From Norana najaformis (Eukaryota; Annelida; Clitellata; Crassiclitellata; Hormogastridae): a stretch of DNA of 64,000 nucleotides. The notes beneath the pieces were generated by a model. The model ran no database searches. It saw only the letters and a list, made by a program, of their open reading frames with translations, and had not been told where the DNA came from. A program made the translations under genes and the position numbers. Positions within the stretch are counted from its first letter, which is position 1. Each line of letters starts with the position of its first letter. The stretch is from assembly GCA_964023275.1 (NCBI GenBank), contig OZ029918.1, positions 31,366,225 through 31,430,224 on the forward strand, read 5' to 3'. Below, one piece after another: positions 1 through 11,600 of this stretch.

Positions 1-851
1 CGACAAAAGCGGAGGAGAGTTCAAATACAACCCAGGTAGAAAGAAATGCGTTGTGCTAAGCAAAAAACAGTATTCAAAATAAATTTATAGCTATCTGCTA
101 CGTTACCAGTAATCTTAGAAAACGCAATTGGTGCAGACAAAATTTTATGCCTGTGGAGGGCCACTCCTTTGGGATTTATTGTCAAAGGGAAATTGATATA
201 GCTCCGAAGTAGGGTCGCAGTTGTGTATTACTACTGAACTCGTCAACTGCAGCAAAGAATTTATTAGAAACCTTTTACCCCACCTGTTAGTTCATTCTGC
301 ACGTGGTTATCGCACAAAGTTCCGTTTATTCCAGAATCTACTTTGAAACCACTCCATGCTGTTCCAAAGTGGTTATGGCGGATTATGCAAATTAGTTTTT
401 TTAATGAGTTTAATTAATTTATAGCTGAGAGACTTCTCCATCACCTTTCCACTGTTTATTACAAGTTTCTCACATCTTGATATTTATGATTCCCTACTGT
501 CCTGCTGACCAGTCGCTCTGATCAAGTCCAACATCAGCTTATTCACGGCACTTACGAATAAGCTAGTGTCCTGCACTTGGTTATTTGGTTACGTTTTAGA
601 TATTGCCAGTTTATAATTACAGATACTTTGATTGAATGAAGTAAGTTTATTTAATTGAATTAATGTTCAGACAGGGACTGTGATAAAATACCACGTTAGC
701 ATAATATTAATTTGTTCTTGGAGCAATTTTAAAGTGTAATTTGTGGTTTATAAAGTGGATTTACATTCTAATGAACTGGCTTTTAAATGTTATTATTTTA
801 CCTGCATGATGGTTTAAGTATATAATTTTATCTGATAATCGTTAACAACAG
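1..851 (+). other. Upstream or first-intron region of OTUB1
   Basis: No open frame that can be joined to the exon at 852 with confidence. A short ATG frame at about 377 ends after six codons. I see no tRNA, no strong tandem repeat and no recognisable repeat copy. The missing OTUB1 start exon may be here. Confidence 0.3.
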
Positions 852-3800
852 ACACCAACTATGATGAGGCAATTATGCAACAGCAGAGGCAGATTGAAAG
901 TGAGGTTAGTTCTCTTGCTGCTTTGCTTTAATAACAAAATTTTCTTCAAATTATTTAAATTGTGATATTGCCTAAAATTGATATGGAACATGAACTAAAT
1001 TTCTGATTAAACTGTACCTGCATCTTGGGTGTGGATCGTAGTTTCACTTCTAAGATAAACTCCTGGATACTTTCTTTTCTTACTTGACTCCTCTTATTGT
1101 AGAAATGAAGGATACGGTTCCTGGAAGAAATCCTTTTCCCTCCCTTTGTTCAAGTTCTAAATTTTAGTGATGCACATTCTTGCAGATGGAATATCATTTT
1201 TCTGGGTATCTCTTGTGAACTTGTTGTAGCATGGAAACCCCCCAGCACTCTTGGGCATGGAAGACTTTACTTACGGCATATTTTGAGTATAAAACAAATC
1301 TAATAGCAATGTTTTGCTGACTTCAGGAAATAAAAAATGTTGGGCCTCAGTAGATTTATTTTGTTTACATTTGGATTCTATATGTTTTCATTTATTTTAC
1401 TGCCATGTTTGAGGTACTTAGTTTTCTTGGCAATGCAGTATAATACAGGTGAAATTTCGTAATACTTCCATCAAAGTTCAGAAATTATGCAAAACTGTAT
1501 TCAATTACGGTGAAACTGCTGTGCGGTGATTTTTTGATTGATTGTTGGTGTTGATAGATTGCAGAGGCACAAGCGCTGATTGGTAAGAGTGAAGACTTGA
1601 ATGGTCTTATGAAGGAATTTGCTGGGGACTCTGTGTACCAAGAGAAAGTCAAGGTTTGTTTCATCTAGTCTGCATAGGAGTGGTTGTAATAGTGCTCGTG
1701 GTGTGACAAAGGATTGAAGCTTGTTCTTATTACTAGTTATGGTAATTGAATACAGTTGTTGGTATACTATCTAATAAGTCCTATAGTGCACTATACGACT
1801 ACAATAATACTCTGGGTATCGCCATCAGGAACTGTGCTGAGTTGTTCAGCAATAAACAGGTATGAATGTGCTTTTGAATAGATATCATGAGTAACTGATT
1901 GATAAATGTATGGAACCAAACCCTTTTGCCTAGAGATTTTGTTTTGACTGAGCGCCTGTGAGTAAGCTGGTTCCCGTGACTTAGCTTTCGTTGGGCTCTG
2001 TAGAAATCTCGAGATTACGATTACGAATATGTATCTGTATAGCACCATTTTAAGAACCACTCAAAGGTGCTGGTTGCTGATGGCAAGCATGTGTGAAATG
2101 TGTGAATACTCATTTGACTAACAGATTAAAAACTTTGTGCTGGTTTATTAAACCATCAGAGATCACTAGCTGAGATGATTGATTTTGATTGATTGACTCT
2201 TTTATTGATCCCAAATTCAACATATCAGGTTACACATAAAATGTACAGTTTGCCAGGATACAAAAGGCAAACCCAGGAGGGACCAGGGTCCCGCTTAAAT
2301 AGGGTCGACTATTAACGTCGTTAATGTAAGATGTTGCTTGGTCATTTTTATATCTATATATTTTATTTACCATTAATGCTAATCACATATTTACAAGATC
2401 AGGATTATGATAAATGCAACTTAACCATGTGAAGGAAATGTGCAGTTGATGTCTTCCTGTGTAGAAACTGCAAGAGAAGTATTCCTTCCTACGCAGAACA
2501 AGAGGAGATGGAAATTGCTTCTATCGTGCATTTGGCTTTGCTTACATGGAACGTCTAATTCAAGATAAAGATGAATTTAATCGGTAAGCGTATTTCCGTG
2601 TTAAACAACAATTTCAATGGAACCCCATTATGATGCTACCTTAGGAGCCATTTTAAGGACCTTGTTATTGTTAGGCCAAATTCTACAGCCGTGTCAAGAT
2701 GAGCTAGAAAGTGTAAGATACTGTCTCCATCGCTGAATTCACTTGGGCAATTCCTCTCTTTCAGGGCATAATGTTGGAACTGGCAATGATGGTAAAAGTA
2801 TCACAGACAAACTGGACTCTGTTTGAAGACTCAGATCACATTGTTGTGCACGAGTTTATTACAAATCAGGAAAATGTATGTGCATGTTAAGAAAATCTTT
2901 AAATACAAACTGGACGGAAAGAGAGCAGTGGGAAGACCGAAAAGAAGATGGATAGATTGCCTTGAAGAGGATCTGAAAGGTGCCGGAGTTACTATCTATG
3001 GGAAAACGGAGGGCAGACGGAGAATGACCCTTGAAGAGATGGCCGGGAGACGGGATTTGTGGAGGGATGTCATAGAGAAATCAACGACTGGATCCAGTCC
3101 AGAGATGATTACATGACATGACATGTTAAGAGCCCCCTCCACAATTGTTTTGGCTATTATTTTGATTATTAATTCTGCATTTATTAAGTGACACAATCTA
3201 CTGGCAAAGCATCAGTGGATGGTCCTAAGCTACTGTGCATGAAGGACTTGCTCAATGTTCCCACACAGTAATTGTCTCAGGGGAGGTTTGAACCCGCACA
3301 CTTCATGTTATAGGGCGAGCCCTCGAACCAGTTGGCCACCATGTTTCATGGCTGGCTGCTCAGTGCAATGTCAATAGCCATGTGTTAAGGTCTTAGTGAA
3401 GTTCCTAAAAAGTGTTTTGTAAATGTTACAGTATGTTGGTTCATAAATGTTGCATGATGCGGTGCTATTCATTTTCCCAGGGATTGTGGGGAAATGCTAA
3501 TATACTTTTGAATAGTGACTGCACTATTGCACCCTAACTTTTGGCTGCTCTGCTATTCTGTTAATAGCATATATGAAACCTTTAAAAGGTATGAAAAGGT
3601 ATAAAAGCACAAGATTTGACAAATGACTGAAAGGAATGGAGGTTGTTTATGTGCATTTATCACCCCCAAATGACTCGTTTCAAGAACTGATGATGATAAT
3701 GACAATGAAGGTTGTATATTTGATCTGTGCTGTGTCACTGTAACCAAACGCTGTTGGAAATTATTGATCTGCATTATGAAATTGCCTACCTAATATTACA

Positions 3801-6800
3801 TGATTTAACATTAAGAACAAACAGACTGACAGATCTCTCTGCTGTTGTGTAAATGATTGTTCCATGTCACATTTAGATTCCGACCTGTGGCTGAGAAAAG
3901 CAAAGATGAACTTGTAGCTCTTGGCTTTCCACAGTTCACCATAGAAGATTTCCACTCGGTGGTAAGTATTTATTTACCTATTTCCTTTATTTACCTGGTG
4001 CCTACCTTGTGCACCATCAATCAGTTGCAACCGACATCACTCAGTGATGCGGAGCAGTTGCATTTGAAGGACTTGCCCATAGTACCTACACTGTAACTAT
4101 CTCAGTGTGAGACAGGATGCCTTGGATGCCAAAATGAAATTGCTAACATTTAATACCAGTGATCACCTCTCTGTTAATCTTATCTTGCTGTTTTATCAGT
4201 GTTATCAGTAACAATAATATTGATGCTAACACCTGTACACCCTTCAGCTATATTTGGGTGACTGTATAGTGGGACGCATGTAGTTCCTTCTGTATTTTAG
4301 CTTAGACACCTATAGAGTAGACATGATTGTCTGTTTATCCCAAACTGCTGGTACAGTGCAGTTCGTTTAAGACAAAAGGCAGGGTACCAGCGTAAACATT
4401 TTGTCTTAACCGAATTTCATATTTATCTTTAGGCAAACGTAAGCGCAGCATGCCAGCGAAAAATGCGTTATGGCTGCATGACAAACTATGCAACAGCAAA
4501 TGACGCATAACCCTAGATGATCACGGTAGGCTCCGAATTTTAGCGGCCATTTTTAGACGCAAGTTTCAGGGAACCACTAGTCTGTGTCACGATGAACCAG
4601 CAAGAAAGGGGTATTTTAAGGTTTTATGGAAGGGCTAAGGCCAATACATTCCATTGCGACGCTATTTTGACAGCGAATCCGAATCGGTCTCGGACAGAGA
4701 GAAGCTTTTGAATGAAGGTACAGTACATGTAAATGTATGTGCCGATTGATTTGCAGCGGATGCCTATGTAGTTCGCAAGGCGCTTAGGAGATTCTGACCA
4801 TTGACCAAAGTCTTCTCTATATGGCAAAGACTTGTCAACGAGGATATTAGGCTACTTGAGAAGACTCTGAAAGTTACATGTATGTCTGATAACAGCATGC
4901 ACTAAGCTGGCTAGAGTAGTCAAAGATACTTAAACTGTCTAATGCGTTTAGCAGTAGGGCACTTCCAGTGTGGTTATATATCTCACTACCATAAATGTGC
5001 CACATGACTAGCTTAATGTCCTTTATTGTCAGACAAAATATACCTACGAATGAAATGGCCACATTAGTGTAGACAGCTATAAAAGTTTCATGCACCAACG
5101 CATTTTAACAAGCCTGATGCTGTGGTCTGCTTGTCTCTTACCGTTTAATCACCCAATTACAATATAAACATGTATGCCATCTCATTCCTCGAGTGGTGAC
5201 ATTCTTCAAAGACCGACGCTGTCAAACTATCTTAGGCATATACGGAAATGCCAACCTGAAACTTTACTGCAAGCTGCAGCTGTTGTGTATCAGTCAACAT
5301 TTCGTCTTATGAGACAGACTTAGCACTGAAATAAATTCATGGGACTGAAAATCTTTTTCAAAATAACTGATCTTTTCGTCTTATCAGTTTTGTCTTAAGA
5401 GAATAATGTAACGTTATTAATGATTTACATCGGAACAGACCAAGTTTTTATTTCGTACTAAGCGATATTTTATCCTATCCGTTTTCGTCAGGTGAATTGC
5501 CCTGTATTGAACAAAGCGACTTGTATTCAGTAATGATAATGATAGAACATGTAATGCAATAGCACAACCAAGGCTGAATAAAAGGGGACCTTAAATGGAT
5601 TGAAATGTTATGTATAAGAAGTCCCAATAGGAGAATGGCTGTGGGGATTCACTGTTTTTGTGCAAGATGTGCGATTATTTTTGATTTTCTGGTGGTAGTT
5701 TATGGAAGTTCTGGATAAAGTTGGAGCTGGCTGCGCGGTTGAAGAACTCATCAATGCTTTCAACGATCAGGGATACTCAGACTACATTGTGGTTTACCTC
5801 AGGTAATTATATTGCAGCATTTTTTATGTGTAAAAATAGTTTGGTATTTATGTAGCACCTTTTATGGAGCTGTCAGAAGCACTGCAAACATGGCTGTCTA
5901 AGAGGCATCCTTTTAAAGCTGATGCTGTGGTAGGATTCAAAATAATTGTCTGCTTGCATTAAATTGTGTAGCTAGCACTTATGACAATGGATAAGGCATG
6001 GAGGTCTGAGATAACGTAATGTAAATCTTTGAAATTTCAAAAGCTGTGTTCAGTTACCAGCCGATGCGCTGGTATATAATCAAATCTAATCTGCAGGAAC
6101 CAGGACTTTGGGTCAGTTTAAGTGCCGGTCAGAATCTGGAGAGCTTAAGCAGAGATAGCTAGTGTGATGATATGTTTCAGCTAAAGCATTCTATAGACTT
6201 GCCTAAGTTTTAACTAAGAATGTGTGCCTGATAGCAATGCTCAGCATGAGCCAACAGACTGGATGAGCGCTTGGATGGTAATATGCTGTACAAGATTCGG
6301 CTTCCCTGAGACAGTCAGCGTGCAGAATTAGGTGGTAGAGATGGACAGTGGTGCATATGTGTAAATGTCAGAAATTAAAAAATGTTGATCTTTATATGGT
6401 AGTACACATTGCACTTTATTAAAATTGTTGGATTAGATTTGGCAAGAGCAGTGAATATTAATAGTGATAACTAGTGAGTAAAGTCTAAGCAGATTAACGC
6501 CATTACTTTTAATCATGGAGTTGTGTTGCCTGTTAGACTCTTGGTATCTGGATATCTTCAGAAGGAGAATGAATTCTATTCTAGTTTTGTTGAGGGAAAC
6601 CGAACAATGAAAGAGTTCTGCAACCAGGTCTGTGTCATGTCAAAAAAAATTTAGAACTCAAGTTCTTCTAAGTTTATGAACTGTTTTGTTATGGGTTGTT
6701 GATTATCTTTAACAAGGTGTTATGCTTTTTATTCATCTATAGTTATTCCATGTCTTTTCGGATTTCAAATCAGTACAGCCTGTCACAGTTTCCAGTGTCT

Positions 6801-7561
6801 TGCGGCATTTAAGTTGTGTGCTGTAGTGTAAAGAAAACAATTCATACAGCGCTTCTTGGACAATTTGACGTGGATAATCTGGCACAGGGACAATTTGCGG
6901 CAGGCCAGTCCATTGCAGGGACAATTCATCGCAGTCACTTCAGCTGTTTTATACTAATATTTTTCTACCTTCAAAAGTCTCTTTCGCATTCATAGTCAGA
7001 GAAAGGAAAAATATGTTAGTATGTAATGGATTAGTGTATCAGGGTAAAAGTGGTGCTGGAAAAAGAAGCTATCTGGAAAGGTAGTGATCATTCTTGTGCA
7101 GCATCAAGAAGCCAAGCTGAGCTAAGAAATGTCTGTTCTAGCGTATCATGCAAAGGAGCAAAATGAAACAGCTAGAGTTACAGAACCCATAGACTAACAG
7201 CAAGACTGTAAACGTTAAATCTCCACAACTGAGATTTTAACTTTTTTAAGGACAGAAACTGTTGGCTGTAGGACACGGAAGGATCTTGCATGAAGTGAAT
7301 TTGAGACAAACAAAGGTACATATTTTTTATCGATATGATGTCACTGTTTCTTCCTAGGAAGTGGAGCCAATGGGTAAGGAAAGCGACCATGTTCACATCA
7401 CTGCGTTGACATCCTCTACCAAAGTTCCAGTCCGCATTGAGTACATGGACCGTGGAAATGCCTCCACTCCTTCGATCAATCATCACGACTTTCCAGAGGG
7501 ATCAAGTCCACGGATATTTCTGCTCTACAGACCAGGCCACTACGACATTCTGTACGAGTAA
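852..7561 (+). CDS. OTUB1: Otubain-1-like deubiquitinase (5' end incomplete)
   Basis: OTU-family cysteine protease that removes Lys48-linked ubiquitin; OTUB1 also blocks UBC13-type E2 enzymes non-catalytically (family knowledge). Seven exons join in phase: 852-904, 1558-1653, 2465-2583, 3877-3961, 5699-5802, 6537-6627 and 7358-7561 (TAA stop), giving 249 codons. Exon 3 carries the catalytic loop GDGNCFYRAFGF, with the Asp and Cys of the triad; the last exon has RPGHYDILYE with the catalytic His. Other conserved stretches are FTIEDFH, DYIVVYLR, SGYLQKE and EYMDRG. The first exon begins mid-codon, so a short upstream exon with the start Met (about 20 residues, by comparison with the 271-residue human protein) lies before 852 or outside the window; I could not place it. 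The YDEAIMQQQ N-terminal helix favours OTUB1 over OTUB2. Introns hold a LINE fragment, SINEs and a 1.15-kb DNA transposon. Confidence 0.93.
1911..2032 (+). repeat. Family E SINE-like element with GATTAC tail
   Basis: Contains the family blocks TTTTGTTTTGACTGAGCG, CCTGTGAGTAAGCTGGTTCC and CTGTAGAAATCTCG and ends in a short GATTAC-type run. The same unit recurs at 35917, 36000 and 47945 (plus) and at 19283, 44918, 62688 and 63245 (minus). It lies in the second intron of OTUB1. Confidence 0.75.
2850..3116 (+). mobile_element. Non-LTR retrotransposon C-terminal fragment
   Basis: Open frame with the hallmark end of many LINE reverse-transcriptase proteins: a Lys/Arg-rich segment GKRAVGRPKRRWIDCLEEDL, then AGRRDLWRDVI. 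No RT catalytic block is present, so this is a 5'-truncated, dead copy. It sits in the OTUB1 intron between exons 2465-2583 and 3877-3961, in gene orientation. Assignment to a LINE clade is not possible from this piece. Confidence 0.8.
3163..3345 (-). repeat. Family B tRNA-derived SINE (MIR-like layout)
   Basis: Read on the minus strand it has a pol III A box (TGGCCAACTGG, about 3332-3342) and a B box (GGTTCAAACCT, about 3286-3296), followed by a block resembling ACCTTGAGCAAGTCCTTCA and a 3' part with an AATAAATGCAGAAT-like end. Similar copies are at 4005-4110, 37150-37325, 39690-39840 and 57255-57345, all in the same orientation. Confidence 0.75.
4005..4110 (-). repeat. Family B SINE, partial copy
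   Basis: Shares the GAAGGACTTGCCCATAGT, CTACACTGTAACTATCTCAG blocks with the copy at 3163, without the tRNA-like head. It starts about 45 bases after the OTUB1 exon ending at 3961. Confidence 0.55.
4354..5504. mobile_element. Pogo/Tigger-like DNA transposon remnant, TA-flanked
   Basis: Begins CAGTGCAGTTCGTTTAAG directly after TA (4352-4353) and ends with the inverted counterpart, read from the other strand as CAGGGCAATTCACCTGACG, directly before TA (5505-5506). Terminal inverted repeats of about 25 bp with TA duplication fit Tc1/mariner-pogo families. Internal blocks similar to the ends recur near 4395-4425 and 5373-5404. No long transposase frame remains. Inserted in an OTUB1 intron. Confidence 0.65.
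6838..6935. repeat. Degenerate GGACAATTTG-type tandem block
   Basis: Three imperfect copies of a unit around GGACAATTTGNCG occur within about 75 bp (near 6857, 6888 and 6919). Located in the last OTUB1 intron. Confidence 0.45.
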
Positions 7562-7778
7562 TTACAACCAAAGAATGAATAGCAACAGACCGAGCTAATT
7601 AATTAATTATTAATTAATTATAAGTCCAGGGATTTCGTTGTTTCTCATCACGACTCGTCTGTGTTGGTAAATTCATTCCTTGAGTTTCTTTTCTGATCCA
7701 TAGTGACTTCTGACCTTTGAGCTCTTCCTGCTGTTCAGGTTGTTAGCAAAGTTTGCAGACTTTAATGTTAGAGACAAA

Positions 7779-7787
7779 TTTATTAAA
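7779..7787. terminator. Overlapping poly(A) signals for two converging genes
   Basis: TTTATT at 7779-7784 reads AATAAA on the minus strand, 826 nt past the THADA stop. ATTAAA at 7782-7787 on the plus strand lies 221 nt past the OTUB1 stop. The two hexamers overlap by three bases. Use by either transcript is inferred from position only. Confidence 0.5.
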
Positions 7788-8177
7788 CAGACTGTAGTGA
7801 GAAAGTTACAGAACTCTTGTCACGAGCCAACATGCACTTTTGTTTTTTTTTGACTTCTTGTTCAAAGCATCTGAATATTGTTCGAGTGTTATTTTCAAGC
7901 AGTGTCTGCAGTTTGTGACTTTTCTTTCTTTCAAGGTCGTGATTATGGTTCTGCAGATGACTTTAGGTGCATCTTTAAGTATCAGAACAATTTGTAACAA
8001 GCATTCTGAAAAATATTTTAATACCATTCCATAAAAGAAACTGCTTACATCATCCAGCTTACTGGCTGTGCGAGTGCCTTTGAAAAATTTCTCTCGACTT
8101 GTTTTGTCGTGCTGTGTCGCAAACTGCCCCACCCATTGGTAGCCAATTCCTTTGCTGCCTTCCACCATTTCGTTTTT

Positions 8178-8575
8178 TAGGGCTTATCCATAAAAGACAT
8201 CTGCAAAAAAGACCTGCTTAGGACCCATCCTTCCCCTTGTCTGCATTTGGATTTTACCCTCCCGATCCCATTTGTAGACATCTGGACTTCAGTGGAGTAC
8301 TAGGCTTAGCTTAAGCTACCTTGATCTTGCAGAGCTAATTGCGCTTCCCTGGCTACTTTGATACTGCTGTGTACAGCAGAGAAACTCCAGTTATATCCAA
8401 TGCAGTTCAGACTGACTGCTGCCTGACTGAAGTTGATTTCAAGGCTCCGGTTTTACTGAAGTAATTGCATGTACTACATTTAGATGTGGACGTCCGCACT
8501 GGGCGTAACCCCCCACAAGTTGCTGCAACTGGGTAATCCATCCCTCCCTCGCTGTGGACGACTTTAATGGATGAC
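8178..8575. mobile_element. MITE-like element, copy 1
   Basis: Starts near AGGGCTTATCCATAAAAGAC and ends near CTGTGGACGACTTTAATGGA, which are imperfect inverted repeats of each other. The interior matches the copy at 45164-45516 over most of its length (blocks such as CTTGTCTGCATTTGG and CTGACTGAAGTTG). No coding capacity. It lies just past the THADA stop codon. Transposon class not assigned. Confidence 0.6.
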
Positions 8576-8609
8576 ACTGTTAATCTATATTCCTCAAATT
8601 ACAGTAGCC

Positions 8610-11600
8610 TCAAACATTCATTACTTTCGTGCCATTTAGTGATTCCGTAACAGCTGTTAATTCTTGCAGTTTCGTGGCTGCCAGTGCACCAGTTTTTATT
8701 TTCGCTAGCTTTGTTGCAGTCACCTCGGGTATAGCCCTCATCTGACTTAAAATTTCTTCCAGCCAAACTGCTGCAATTGCTTTTCTCACAAACTCCACTG
8801 CACTGCCGACGTATTTATTGGTTTGCAAAAACGGTGTGCTCAGTGAACCGCTGAATGATTGGAGCAAGCTTGACACTTCGTCCACAACACAAGTGAACTT
8901 TGTGAAAAGCTCAGTCAGCTGCCTTGTCCTTTCAGTTTCTATGCCTTCATCTTGTAGATGACCAAAACATCTTAGGATATCAGGTACAGTTAGTTTGAGA
9001 CGTGCAGCAATGCTTGTGACGAACAAGAGTTCGTCACGGTATGTGTTCATTTCACCACGATCAAAGAGTCGAATGTCTTCTTCCTAACAAAATAAAATTT
9101 GAGGGTCATATTTAATCTAATGGCTTCTATAGCACCATTATAATAATGCACAAGGCATCAACTGATTGTCACTTCAGATGAAATTGCAGTACAAAGAGAA
9201 ACGCCGCTTAAATCTGACTTGTCAGGAACCAGAAGTTGGGCTACACCAAGTGATCCTATCATAATAATAATAATAAAACAATTTATATAGCGCCGTAACA
9301 CGGCCGAGGCATGTGAAGCATTTCCATGTCTCTGATTCTCGTATAAAAATGCAGCACTGAGTGTGTATTAAATTCATTTTAAAATATTGATAAATAATAA
9401 TACAAATAATTAGCATATGCTGCTACTGCTGCTGAGATTGCAGCCCAAAAATGGTGGCCTTCAAAACTGTTGGCCCTGTAAGTGAAGAAGGCCTTGCTAT
9501 TATCAACAGCCTAGGTTGACTTGTGGAACAAGGCTATTATTTCTTTTCCAACATCTCTCTGGCCAATTAGAGCTGTTGGACAAGAAACCTTGAATACTCC
9601 AGCACCGTACTATGACACTATAAATAGTCTTATTATTATTGTTATTATTGCTTCAATTTCATTACATTGCACATTTGCTCAGTCCAATACCAATGAAGAT
9701 TGGCTATTCCTAAACAATGCTCAAACTTTTAAAAATCCTAAGGAGGGAAAAAATAGTACTTATAAGAACAATCAGAAATCACTGAAGCCCAGCAAATCCT
9801 TCCTTTACAATAATAGTAAAAATCTGAGCTTACCTCTTCAGTATCAACTGGTTCCACATCATTGAGCAACCAGTCAAGAAGTGTTGATAATCCACCCGAC
9901 AGCCATAATTTCCAGCCGCTGTTGTGTATGTTAATGAAGACTTCAAGACTCAATTCGGCAGCAAAATTCGACTGTACACTGCACAGTGCCTGGTCTAAAA
10001 TATCACAAACTTATGGTCATCCATCAAGCCAAGTAATGCATGTATAAATAATTTACATTAATGTAACTAATTCATTAATGTTTACATTTAAGTGTTAAAG
10101 TTTTATTCAAAAAAGTTGTCTGGTTGTTTGAGAAAAGTTGTCTGGATTGCTGGTGCACATCAGAACTGCACCCATGAAGACTTAATGCACATAATAAGCA
10201 GTAAGCAGTTACATTACCTTTGAAGAAAAGCTTTATGAAGGCGCTATATAAACGCCTGATAAGGCATCATGTAAGTATGTATGCAATCAACCTTTGGTGT
10301 TACCATGCCTAGTGAATTGACTTGACTTCAAAGAAGTTTTACAAACCCTGTATCCCTGCAGCTGGAAGAGTCTTAAAGACGACTATAGCTTTAGATGCCG
10401 TCTCACGAACTAAGCAGTCTTCATCTTGAAGCAGTCGAAAAAGAACCGTCCACATCTTGTACATTTGTTGACCTACAGCAAGCAGATAAATTAACTTACA
10501 TTACAGACAGAAAAACAGAGTAACAAGGTCTCTTGAGATGCTATTAGATCAGCTACAATCTGCTCTAAATGCAGTGGCTCAGCTAATCTGTGCTATACCT
10601 GCATTTGAGAATGTACTAGTTTCATGTGGGAGGAGCTGCACTGGTTACCTATGCAAAAATGCATCGAGTGAAAATCTTATTGCTCACGTGTAACTGTCTT
10701 GCAGTGTGTGCTCCACCTTGTCTTCATCTGTTCCATTCCTGACTGCAGATTTCTTTGCTCTGCCACATAGGGCGACTGCCAGCCCGTGCATCCACAGTCC
10801 AGAATGGAATTTTTACTCTTTGCCTGGTTTTGCGTTGTCAGGCCAGAAGCGCCTCTAGTGAGTTTCTCTTGAAGTGGCGCTATATATATGTTTAACTACA
10901 ATTACAACTATTACAGTAACACAACATATCTTCATTTGGCCATCTTTCATGGAAAGTTCGAACCTGTACTTTCTGTGTCAAAGTACAAGCACTCAACCAA
11001 TGTGTCACATACAGTGTTACTTCTTTATGGTGCTATATAAACCTCTAGCTACATGACGTGGCACTGTTACACACAGCCTATAATATCCCCAGTGTTTGTA
11101 TGTAACTAACCTAAAACCTCGTTCACATCCATCAGCAACAGCAAAGCATTGTCTATCAGCATTTGGCAGCAAGCCAGTCGAAGGTCAGGACCGTTAAATG
11201 CTTGGGTCAAGGTCTCAATGAAGTCACATACATCATTCAAGATATCGTCAGCCTTTGTTTTTTGCTCCTAAAAGGCACCAAGACAAGTTCATTTTTTCTG
11301 ATGCAAATTTCACAAATTAAGCTATTTTATAAAAGAAAGTAAAGCTCCCATGTACCATGTTAGTATGTAGAGGAGGCTCTCATTTCCTGTCTTCGGCCCC
11401 TGAGCCAGCAATAGACAAATCCCAAGATCCTGGAGACGAGGCCAATGTGTCACAGGCCTTACTGTTTACTTCCCAGCTTACGCTAGTACCAAATTCTACA
11501 GCTCGGTGACAGAGGCAAAGTCTCCTCAGCAGACTCAAACTCGCATCCATTCACAGACCAAGCACACTATTGATCACACTATCACCACCGATTCGCATTT

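Larger units (their letters stand above)
7562..8609. other. Convergent 3' UTR region between OTUB1 and THADA
   Basis: About 1 kb between the two stop codons. It holds an AATTAATT-rich stretch (about 7597-7620), the overlapping poly(A) hexamers at 7779-7787 and a MITE-like repeat from about 8178. A 120-codon minus-strand frame at 7806-8168 has no recognised homology and lies in the expected THADA 3' UTR. Confidence 0.6.
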
